A stretch of DNA of 6,144 nucleotides from Pedosphaera sp. (GTDB taxonomy: Bacteria > Verrucomicrobiota > Verrucomicrobiae > Limisphaerales > Pedosphaeraceae). The stretch is taken from contig JAQGPB010000017.1 in assembly GCA_028293265.1 (NCBI GenBank), forward strand, positions 1 through 6,144, given 5' to 3'. Position numbers and translations under genes: made by a program. Of the stretch, positions 1 to 4,765 are shown piece by piece. The notes under the pieces are model-generated. The model made no database searches, was not told where the DNA came from, and was given only the letters and a program-made list of their open reading frames with translations. Each line of letters begins with the position of its first letter. Position 1 is the stretch's first letter.

Positions 1-158
1 AAAAAGGCGCCTGGCTCCAATTCGAAGGCGAGCTCATCGGCCAGGGCAAAGACGCCGCCCAAAAAGCGCTCGCCGAAAAACCCGACCTCGCCAAAAAAAT
101 CATCGCCGCCATCCTCGCCAAACGCAACGGCACCTCCGCCATCGCAGCCGCCGCTTGA
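1..158 (+). CDS. recA: RecA recombinase, C-terminal fragment
   Basis: This is the last 51 codons of a gene entering from the left edge, read in the frame beginning at base 3 and ending with TGA at 156-158. The peptide opens KGAWLQFEGELIGQGKDAAQ and continues with a KPDLAKKI segment. This matches the RecA C-terminal domain, where family members have a (S/K)GxWF/LxY/F.G..IGQG+..A...L..NP.L...I pattern. RecA is the cytoplasmic ATP-dependent strand-exchange protein and the SOS co-protease. The ATPase core lies outside the window, so activity cannot be judged. The protein ends in a basic/alanine tail (KRNGTSAIAAAA) and lacks the acidic tail known from E. coli RecA. The codons strongly prefer C in the third position. 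The IGQG motif makes RecA much the most likely assignment. Confidence 0.9.
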   Translation, partial: KGAWLQFEGELIGQGKDAAQKALAEKPDLAKKIIAAILAKRNGTSAIAAAA

Positions 159-167
159 TTTGAAATT

Positions 168-325
168 GGGTGGCACAGGCAACCTGCCTGTGCCGGTCGG
201 CTACCAGCCGACCGGAACGAGTGAGGCGCTGCTTGGGCAATCAGACGTTGGCTGGCAAATCGCCGCTCCCTCCCATTCCGCCGGGCTGGTAGCCCAGCGG
301 AATGGGCAGGTTGCCCGTGCCACCC
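168..325. repeat. REPIN-like composite inverted repeat of four ACC/GGT-loop hairpins
   Basis: The outer arms 168-189 and 304-325 are inverted copies matching at 20 of 22 positions. Inside lie four small palindromes, each with a three-base loop. Hairpin 1 has arms 172-181 and 185-194 (GGCACAGGCA/TGCCTGTGCC) around ACC. Hairpin 2 has arms 193-202 and 206-215 (CCGGTCGGCT/AGCCGACCGG) around ACC. Hairpin 3 has arms 272-287 and 291-306 around GGT, with 15 of 16 bases paired. Hairpin 4 has arms 304-308 and 312-316 around GGT. The right half is therefore the inverted counterpart of the left half. The cores GGCTACCAGCC and GGCAACCTGCC recur while the flanking arm bases differ but stay complementary. 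This resembles two REP sequences in inverted orientation (a REPIN). It starts 10 bp after the recA stop and could also act as an RNA-stabilising or transcription-ending structure, although no T-run follows. Confidence 0.8.
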
Positions 326-347
326 AAAACAAGAGACTGCCGTCACT

Positions 348-1124
348 TCACTTCAATTGAAAATCGGCGACGAAGGGGCGGTGGTCGGAGGCTTGGGTTT
401 CGGGGACCCAGGCTTTGAGGGGGATGACGGATTTGTCTTTCAGCAGCCAGATGTAATCAATGCGGCGGTTTGGTTTGGGGCTGGGGAAGGTCAGGCCTTC
501 GCCCTGGCCGATGAGTTCCCAGGTGTCGTCAAAACTTTCCTTCATCGCGTGGTGAACGGGGGTGTTGGGGAAATCGTTGAAGTCGCCGCAGAGGACGATG
601 GGCAGGCCGGGGTATTGCGCGATGATTCGTTTGATCTCGGCGACGTTGAGCAGGCGTTCCTGGTTTTCTTTGCGGTAGTCAATGTGGGTGGCCATGAACA
701 AGAGCTTGCGCCCATGCACGTCGAGGATGAGCTGGATGATGCCGCGCTGTTCCTTGGGGCGGATCATTTGGTAATGGGTGTTGGTCTGCTGGAGAATGGG
801 GAAGCGGGTCAGCACGGCGTTGCCATAGAGACCGCCTTGGAAATTGAAATTGTTGCTGAAGTAGCCGGTCAGGCCGGTCAAGGCCGCCAGTTCCGCCGTG
901 AGGTCGCGACGGGCGGTGCGTTCCACGCCGTTGTCCACTTCCTCGAGCGCGACGATGTCGGGCTGCTCATGCTTGATGGCTTCGGCGGTGCGCAGGAGGT
1001 CAATCTGGTAGTCCGCGCCCGCGCCGTGCTGGAGGTTGTAGGTCATCACGCGAAAGGTGACGGGGGAGGGTGTTTTTGGTTGAGCAGTGGCGCAACCGGG
1101 AGTGGCGAGAAGAGCGAGCATCAT
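348..1124 (-). CDS. Endonuclease/exonuclease/phosphatase-fold metal-dependent hydrolase, exported
   Basis: A metal-dependent phosphoesterase of the EEP superfamily (the DNase I/exonuclease III/sphingomyelinase fold), 258 residues from ATG at 1124. All expected motifs are present, numbered from this start: MTYN with N30, ALEEVD with catalytic E62, ATH with H147, CGDFND with D181 and N183, RRIDYIW with D223, and ASDH with D247 and H248 close to the C-terminus. The active site looks intact. The substrate (nucleic acid, phospholipid or other phosphodiester) cannot be told from sequence. The N-terminus MMLALLATPGCATAQ is a short hydrophobic stretch, either a signal peptide cut near ATA|Q or an imperfect lipobox at TPGC, so the enzyme is probably exported. 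The start is uncertain. The frame stays open to an ATG at 1310, which has GGTGG six bases upstream and lies 14 bp after the phosphorylase stop. The extra 62 codons run through repeat DNA. The 1124 start has no Shine-Dalgarno sequence. Confidence 0.88.
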   Translation of the reverse strand: MMLALLATPGCATAQPKTPSPVTFRVMTYNLQHGAGADYQIDLLRTAEAIKHEQPDIVALEEVDNGVERTARRDLTAELAALTGLTGYFSNNFNFQGGLYGNAVLTRFPILQQTNTHYQMIRPKEQRGIIQLILDVHGRKLLFMATHIDYRKENQERLLNVAEIKRIIAQYPGLPIVLCGDFNDFPNTPVHHAMKESFDDTWELIGQGEGLTFPSPKPNRRIDYIWLLKDKSVIPLKAWVPETQASDHRPFVADFQLK

Positions 1125-1134
1125 CAGAATGTAG

Positions 1135-1155
1135 AGTGCGGAGTGCGGAGTGCGG
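1135..1155. repeat. Heptanucleotide tandem repeat (AGTGCGG)x3
   Basis: Three perfect copies of AGTGCGG in a row, followed by a further A. The array lies 10 bp upstream of the ATG at 1124 of the hydrolase gene on the - strand. Because the unit is 7 bp, each gain or loss of a copy would shift the frame of any translation starting upstream at 1310. The heptamer period resembles the short tandemly repeated repetitive sequences (STRR) described in cyanobacteria. That comparison is by period only, not by sequence. Confidence 0.85.
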
Positions 1156-1172
1156 AACGGGAAGAATGGAAA

Positions 1173-1222
1173 CCCCTCTCCCCAACCCTCTCCCCGCTCG
1201 TCCCTCGCGGGGAGAGGGAGAA
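1173..1222. repeat. CTCTCCCC-type dispersed repeat with strong hairpin
   Basis: The element begins CCCCTCTCCCCAACCCTC (1173-1190) and ends GGAGAGGGAGAA (1211-1222). Inside it, CCCTCTCCCCGC (1186-1197) pairs perfectly with GCGGGGAGAGGG (1207-1218) around a 9-base loop. This gives a very stable 12-bp, GC-rich stem. Both end sequences recur exactly at 2355-2372 and 2478-2489, which supports a dispersed element and not chance palindromy. It lies between the phosphorylase gene and the 1124 start of the hydrolase. If transcribed it would form a hairpin in the mRNA leader. No transposase is present, so any mobility would have to be in trans. Confidence 0.75.
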
Positions 1223-1224
1223 CG

Positions 1225-1292
1225 CAGCTTCGTGCCTGTAAAATTTTTCCGACTCGGTTGCAATTGCTGCAATCAGGCACAGAACGAAGCTG
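1225..1292. repeat. Imperfect inverted repeat adjoining the CTCTCCCC element
   Basis: CAGCTTCGTGCCTG at 1225-1238 is mirrored at 1274-1292 by CAGGCAC and CGAAGCTG, with four extra bases (AGAA, 1281-1284) between them. The loop is about 35 bases. It directly abuts the CTCTCCCC element, and together they fill the space after the phosphorylase stop. It may be an older flank of the same mobile unit or a separate structure. The arms are interrupted, so the call is tentative. Confidence 0.45.
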
Positions 1293-1324
1293 AGGGTTTT
1301 TTCTGATCATGTTTTACCACCGGT

Positions 1325-2188
1325 TCAGACGTATTTTGCGAGGAGGAGCTTCAAATCTTTTTTGGTCTTGGCTGGCCAGCATTTTTTGTCGGTCATGATG
1401 GCGTGGGCGAGGGCGTGGTGGCAGGGCCAGTTGGCTTCGCGCGGAATCTGGCCAATCGCGCGCGTCACGGCGGCCTTGGCGAATGCGGCGTTTTTGGTGA
1501 GGTTGGCGATGACCATCTCTACGGTCACGTGCGCCTCATCCACTTTCCAGCAGTCGTAATCGGTGATCATCGCCATGGTGGCGTAAGCGATTTCGGCCTC
1601 GCGCGCGCATTTGGCTTCGCCGAGATTTGTCATGCCGACGACATCGTAGCCGAGCTTGTGGTTGGTGATGGATTCGGCGCGGGTGCTGAAGGCGGGGCCT
1701 TCCATGTTCACATAGGTGCCGCCGTCGTGCGCCCGGGCTTTCAATGCGCGCGCGCTCTGCAGGAGGATTTGCCGCAGTTCCTCGCAGATCGGGTCGGCGA
1801 ACGCGATGTGAGCGACAATGCCGCGCCCAAAAAAAGTGTGCGCCAGCGATTGCTTGGTGCGGTCCACGAATTGATCCACCAACACGACGTCGCACGGCTT
1901 ATACTTGGCCTGCAACGAACCGACGGCGCTCACGCTGATGATCCATTGCACGCCGAGCTGTTTCATGCCGTGAATATTGGCGCGGTGATTGAGTTCGCTG
2001 GGGAGAATGCGATGGCCGCGTCCGTGGCGGGGCAGGAAAACGACTTGGCGCCCGTTCAATTCACCGGTCAAAAAGCTGTCTGAAGGAGTGCCGAAGGGAG
2101 TTTTGAGGGTGATCCATTTTTGGCGGGTGAAGCCTTCAAGGTGGTAAAGCCCGCTGCCGCCGATGATGCCGATTCGATTTTCTGCCAT
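1325..2188 (-). CDS. mtnP: S-methyl-5'-thioadenosine phosphorylase
   Basis: A cytoplasmic phosphorylase of the PNP/MTAP family, 287 residues, the usual length. It splits methylthioadenosine, a by-product of polyamine synthesis, with phosphate into adenine and 5-methylthioribose-1-phosphate, feeding methionine and adenine salvage. Visible motifs are GIIGGSGL (residues 7-14, phosphate loop), PRHGRGH (R54, H55, phosphate), NHRANIHGMKQLG (67-79), YVNMEGPAFSTRAES (159-173, with M162 and E163 at the ribose site), VVGMT (M186, T187) and TDYDCW (D210, D212). The DYD pair is the adenine-recognising signature that separates MTAP from guanine/hypoxanthine-specific PNPs, which carry Asn there. The ATG at 2188 is chosen; an in-frame TTG two codons upstream (2194) is the alternative. 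Neither has a clear Shine-Dalgarno sequence. No other salvage gene is visible nearby. The hydrolase follows on the same strand and may be co-transcribed. Confidence 0.95.
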   Translation of the reverse strand: MAENRIGIIGGSGLYHLEGFTRQKWITLKTPFGTPSDSFLTGELNGRQVVFLPRHGRGHRILPSELNHRANIHGMKQLGVQWIISVSAVGSLQAKYKPCDVVLVDQFVDRTKQSLAHTFFGRGIVAHIAFADPICEELRQILLQSARALKARAHDGGTYVNMEGPAFSTRAESITNHKLGYDVVGMTNLGEAKCAREAEIAYATMAMITDYDCWKVDEAHVTVEMVIANLTKNAAFAKAAVTRAIGQIPREANWPCHHALAHAIMTDKKCWPAKTKKDLKLLLAKYV

Positions 2189-2354
2189 AATCAATTTTGA
2201 TTTTCGAGAGCGACTATAAGGAAGGGCGAGTCAAAGGAAAGAATTTTGGCGGCGGGCGCCGGGTTTGGTTGCAAGATTTGAGTTCGGGTTATAGAGCTAA
2301 AACGCACCTCTCTCCGGCCCTCCACTCCCATTTAGATAGTTAAGGAATAAGCGG

Positions 2355-2489
2355 CCCCTCTCCCCAACCCTCCCCATGAACCCCGGTTGTGGCGACATAT
2401 TCAAATAAGTGAAATCAAGATAATTGCGCGTCGTGATGTTTATGGAAGCGCCCCCTCGCCCCACTCCTGCGTCGTGCGGAGAGGGAGAA
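2355..2489. repeat. Second CTCTCCCC-type repeat with a different, longer interior
   Basis: It starts with the same 18 bases as the first copy (CCCCTCTCCCCAACCCTC, 2355-2372) and ends with the same 12 (GGAGAGGGAGAA, 2478-2489). About 105 bases separate these ends, compared with 20 in the copy at 1173-1222. Within the interior, 2376-2450 is AT-richer and unlike the rest, while 2451-2470 is again C-rich and may be a decayed repeat end. This could be a nested insertion into a repeat, two partial copies side by side, or a longer parent form of the element. Confidence 0.5.
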
Positions 2490-2526
2490 GAAACTGGACG
2501 CGTTGGTCTTGTTATTTTTTTTAAGT

Positions 2527-2546
2527 TTTAAAAGCCACGGTGTGGC
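2527..2546 (-). terminator. Possible weak intrinsic terminator after the small basic protein gene
   Basis: Read on the - strand, GCCAC (2546-2542), loop ACC, then GTGGC (2538-2534) forms a 5-bp stem that leads straight into TTTTAAAA (2533-2526). It lies about 60 bp past the stop codon of the small protein gene, a sensible place for a terminator. The stem is short and the U-tract only four bases, so efficiency would be low. Confidence 0.35.
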
Positions 2547-2605
2547 GATGACAAGTTTCTTGCGCCTGACACCAAGGCTCATTCTCTGTTTCTATGAAGC
2601 TTGCT

Positions 2606-2908
2606 TTAATGCGATTCTGCCACGCCCAGGCGGGTGAGCCGTTTTGGTCCTTTATGGAACCCGGCCATGTTTTGCCGGCGCAAAGAGGCCAGATTGCGCC
2701 GTCGGCGCTGTTGCAAGATGGCCTGTGCCTGGCCGGTCTGCTCCCTTACAAATGGCTCCTGCAAGCCCGCCGTGCCCGGGGTGATTTCCGGGTGTTCACC
2801 GCGGAATACAGCGCGCGCGGTCTCGTTAAGTTCGCCGCGAATGCCCTCTTCTTTTTGGTTGAAAACTCGTTTTCGCCCGCTCTTTTTCATTCTGGTTTTA
2901 ATTGGCAT
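2606..2908 (-). CDS. Small basic hypothetical protein
   Basis: I do not recognise this 100-residue protein. The case for a real gene is its ribosome binding site: GAGGGAGG lies six bases before the ATG at 2908, the best Shine-Dalgarno sequence in the window. The product is strongly basic (about 22 Lys/Arg against 9 Glu) and has no Asp, Cys, Trp or Tyr. The N-terminus (MPIKTRMKKSGRKRVF) is Lys/Arg-rich, and a Gln/Arg cluster lies around residues 60-80 (QQRRRRNLASLRRQ). There is no signal peptide or membrane segment. The composition would suit a nucleic-acid-binding or ribosome-associated protein, but that is a guess. It sits alone between repeat-bearing gaps, with a possible terminator downstream. 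A competing + strand frame (2594-2929) lacks a ribosome binding site. It could also be a remnant of a longer gene. Confidence 0.5.
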   Translation of the reverse strand: MPIKTRMKKSGRKRVFNQKEEGIRGELNETARAVFRGEHPEITPGTAGLQEPFVREQTGQAQAILQQRRRRNLASLRRQNMAGFHKGPKRLTRLGVAESH

Positions 2909-2914
2909 GACATG

Positions 2915-2922
2915 CCTCCCTC
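2915..2922 (-). promoter_or_regulatory. Strong Shine-Dalgarno sequence fixing the start of the small basic protein
   Basis: On the - strand GAGGGAGG is followed by six bases (CATGTC) and then the ATG at 2908. A second ATG five bases upstream (2913-2911) opens a frame that stops after eight codons, so the 2908 start is the only productive one. None of the other gene starts here has a comparable site. Confidence 0.55.
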
Positions 2923-3014
2923 AATTTAATTTTCCACCAAACAATATAACCGCGATTCAAAGCATGAGCCATTATTCAGGCCATTTTTCAAAATGATTTG
3001 GGCGTGAGACAAAT

Positions 3015-3506
3015 CTATTTCACCGCGAGTTCGTAACGGGAAACAAAGTAAGGGCCGACCTGCCGGTCGCTGTGATGGCGAAAACCAAAACGCTCGTAAA
3101 CGGCACGGAGACGCGGACGGGAAGCCTCGGTATCGAGCCGCGCGTAGCGCCGGCCAAGCGAGCGGGCGCGGTCAACGGCCCATTGCATGAGGGCGGTGGA
3201 GACGCCAGTGCCAGCAAAGCGCCGCCGGACGGCGAGGCGATGGATGTAAGCGGCTTCGCCGGGCGGGAGGTCGGGCCAGAACAACGGGTCTTCGATTTGA
3301 AATTTCAACGTGCCGGCGGGTTCGCCCGAACATTCCGCGAGATAGAAAAGGCCGGCGGTGACGTCGGCGGTGACGCGTTCCACGGTCAATTCGTTGTCGC
3401 GCCACATGGGCATGCCGGATTGCTCAAGCCAGCGCGCGGCTTCGCCGAGAATATCGGCGATGGTGTCAATGTCTGGCGGTGTGGCTGGCCTGATGCATGG
3501 GACCAT
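3015..3506 (-). CDS. GNAT-family N-acetyltransferase
   Basis: A 163-residue acetyltransferase of the GNAT fold, expected to transfer an acetyl group from acetyl-CoA to an amine in the cytoplasm. From the ATG at 3506 the protein begins MVPCIRPATPPDIDTIADIL, the usual first strand and helix of the fold. The acetyl-CoA pyrophosphate loop is RFAGTG (R96, G99, G101) within YIHRLAVRRRF, fitting the R/Q-x-x-G-x-G/A motif. The C-terminal motif AVYERFGFR provides Y137, the usual general-acid position. The segment WLEQSGMPMWRD near residue 26 is also seen in many GNATs. The substrate (small molecule, antibiotic or protein N-terminus) is not evident. The frame stays open upstream to 3635 but runs through a heptamer repeat, so 3506 is preferred because it sits immediately before the fold. 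No Shine-Dalgarno sequence is visible. TAG stop at 3017-3015. Confidence 0.88.
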   Translation of the reverse strand: MVPCIRPATPPDIDTIADILGEAARWLEQSGMPMWRDNELTVERVTADVTAGLFYLAECSGEPAGTLKFQIEDPLFWPDLPPGEAAYIHRLAVRRRFAGTGVSTALMQWAVDRARSLGRRYARLDTEASRPRLRAVYERFGFRHHSDRQVGPYFVSRYELAVK

Positions 3507-3570
3507 GGAGGTAATGATACCATGGGCGGTCAATATTGGGATGTTTCCCCGCAGATGGGGAATGGAAAAA

Positions 3571-3598
3571 CATCGAACATCGAACATCGAACATCGAA
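3571..3598. repeat. Heptanucleotide tandem repeat (CATCGAA)x4
   Basis: Four perfect copies of CATCGAA, followed by TG. The array lies 65 bp upstream of the acetyltransferase start, in the gap after the prepilin-like gene. Just downstream of it in the gene's direction is a small hairpin, TTCCCC (3545-3550) with GGGGAA (3557-3562). Read through on the - strand, the region would give a Ser-Met-Phe-Asp-Val-Arg-Cys-type peptide, which I treat as non-coding. The unit length equals that of the AGTGCGG array at 1135, but the sequences are unrelated. Confidence 0.9.
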
Positions 3599-3689
3599 TG
3601 GAGGGACTCCGAGCAGGAGGCTGAGTCTGGACCACTGCAATGGGAGGAATGTCAGAGTCTCGTTACCTGTCTGCTACAAAGATAAAAAC

Positions 3690-4559
3690 TTACGGTATTT
3701 GATGACCATCGGCGGACCAGTTGATGTCCGGGCGCCCGGGGTCAGCGGCTTTGGTTCCGACGTCCTTGCAGACGTAATCGTATTTATACCACATGGCATG
3801 ACCGTCCGCGAAGGTGATGCTGCCGCCGTTGCTGTGGCGGGAGGTGAAGGCGGTGGTGTAAACCTGGGGTTTGCAAATGTCGGACGCCTTGGAGGCGCTG
3901 CCGTAAAAGGGTGTTTCATTGACTAGAGTCCGGCCTTCGACAAATAAGGCAAATTTGGAGGGGCTGGCAATCAACTGTGAAGTGAGATGCGTGACGGAGG
4001 TGGGTTGCTGATCGAGACCTTGTGAGTTCATGCCGTATTGAAAGGCGATGCGGATGTTGACATTGATAAGCGGATCAATTTTTGCGGTGGGACAGGTGAA
4101 AATGGTCCTGCTGGTGTTGAAATAATCTATGCCTTCGTTTCCATTCTCGAGGGCCTTGTAATAATAAAGGGGTTTGCTCGCGACATAAGGAGGCAGGGCA
4201 TTGAACCACGCATCCAATCCTTCGTGGGGATTGTTATCATAGAACTCCGCCACGTCAGTCCAGGACGGGTTGTCCTCGAAGTAGCCAGGAGGAGCTCCGG
4301 GTGTGTTGTTGGGTATCTTGGTGGTGGGAAATATCTGGCTGTTGTCATCCACATACATGCCCTGGGCCAGGCCCCATTGCTTCAAATTGCTGATGCAGGC
4401 GATGCGCCTGCCTTTTTCCTTGGCCTTGGCCAGCGCGGGCAGGAGCAGCCCCGCCAGGATGGCGATGATCGCAATTACCACCAACAATTCGATGAGGGTG
4501 AATCCGCTCCGTGCTTTGGTCCGATTAGAGTTTGTTTTTGGGTAACGCGTTCCGTTCAT
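3690..4559 (-). CDS. Prepilin-type N-terminal cleavage/methylation domain protein with H-X9-DG motif
   Basis: A 289-residue type IV pilin-like or type II secretion pseudopilin-like protein. A basic leader ([19 protein letters not shown]) ends in the prepilin peptidase site G19|F20. Next come the [20 protein letters not shown] helix with E24 as mature Glu5, and then [20 protein letters not shown], typical of these proteins in Verrucomicrobiota, Planctomycetota and Lentisphaerota. The soluble domain (about 60-240) is variable. Near the C-terminus, [17 protein letters not shown] contains H242, nine residues, then D252-G253: the H-X9-DG motif linked to prepilin-type processing. The ending [13 protein letters not shown] is also characteristic. 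The protein should be processed by a prepilin peptidase and sit in the cytoplasmic membrane or a pseudopilus. The family is often present in many copies per genome, and its role is unclear. A sigma70-like promoter lies just upstream, giving a short leader without a Shine-Dalgarno sequence. Confidence 0.93.
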   Translation of the reverse strand: MNGTRYPKTNSNRTKARSGFTLIELLVVIAIIAILAGLLLPALAKAKEKGRRIACISNLKQWGLAQGMYVDDNSQIFPTTKIPNNTPGAPPGYFEDNPSWTDVAEFYDNNPHEGLDAWFNALPPYVASKPLYYYKALENGNEGIDYFNTSRTIFTCPTAKIDPLINVNIRIAFQYGMNSQGLDQQPTSVTHLTSQLIASPSKFALFVEGRTLVNETPFYGSASKASDICKPQVYTTAFTSRHSNGGSITFADGHAMWYKYDYVCKDVGTKAADPGRPDINWSADGHQIP

Positions 4560-4582
4560 CAGGTGGATTTTGCTAGGGTTGC

Positions 4583-4611
4583 ATTACAAAACCGTGTCGT
4601 TTCTGTTACAA
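4583..4611 (-). promoter_or_regulatory. Sigma70-like promoter for the prepilin-type gene
   Basis: On the - strand TTGTAA (4611-4606; 4 of 6 matches to TTGACA) is followed by exactly 17 bases and TGTAAT (4588-4583; 5 of 6 matches to TATAAT). Transcription would start near 4576, leaving a leader of about 17 bases before the ATG at 4559. The spacing and position are good, and the sequence fits are moderate. Confidence 0.45.
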
Positions 4612-4765
4612 TCAGGTGAACAAATGTATTCGATTAGTTCTGAGCGGTGGAGGCTGCCAAATCGTCACTGGATTGTAACCCGCCAGTCATCTCCTTGTTT
4701 CAATCCCAGCTACAATGGTCATGCATTTCAATCATTGATCGCAACCAAACAACTGAATTCAGAAA

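Larger units (their letters stand above)
2189..2605. other. Gene-poor intergenic region between the phosphorylase and the small basic protein
   Basis: I find no convincing gene in these 417 bases. At the left end the - strand reads TATAGT (bases 2213-2218) about 25 bp before the phosphorylase start. This is a good -10 match, but I see no -35 at normal spacing; the nearby TTGACT at 2229-2234 is only 10 bp away. The centre (2355-2489) holds the second CTCTCCCC element. The right end holds a small hairpin (2534-2546), listed as a possible terminator. Most of the rest is AT-richer, unstructured DNA. Confidence 0.6.

Noticed and set aside
160..360. 66-codon + strand frame after recA
   Set aside because: Its sequence is simply the translated REPIN-like hairpins, so it is structure-derived and not coding.
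357..1241. 294-codon + strand frame opposite the hydrolase
   Set aside because: The product is Gly/Val/Asp-rich without motifs, while the - strand frame carries every EEP catalytic motif. It is an antisense shadow caused by codon bias.
1274..1300. Inverted-repeat arm followed by TTTTTT, looking like a + strand terminator
   Set aside because: No + strand gene leads into it, and the stem is interrupted with a loop of about 35 bases.
1403..2083. 226-codon + strand frame opposite the phosphorylase
   Set aside because: Antisense shadow of an unambiguous MTAP gene, with no motif or start signal of its own.
2594..2929. 111-codon + strand frame overlapping the small basic protein
   Set aside because: It has no ribosome binding site, whereas the - strand frame has a strong one. 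This remains the less likely of the two, and the choice is not certain.
3571..3598. Possible CRISPR-like array
   Set aside because: The 7-bp units are contiguous with no spacers and no cas genes are present. It is a simple tandem repeat.
3072..3926. 284-codon + strand frame spanning the acetyltransferase and the end of the prepilin gene
   Set aside because: It crosses two genuine - strand genes and the heptamer repeat, and the product shows no domain.
4680..4765. Promoter for the Ig-domain gene using TACAAT at 4711-4716
   Set aside because: The -10 match is good, but no acceptable -35 lies 16-18 bases upstream, so I do not list it as a feature.
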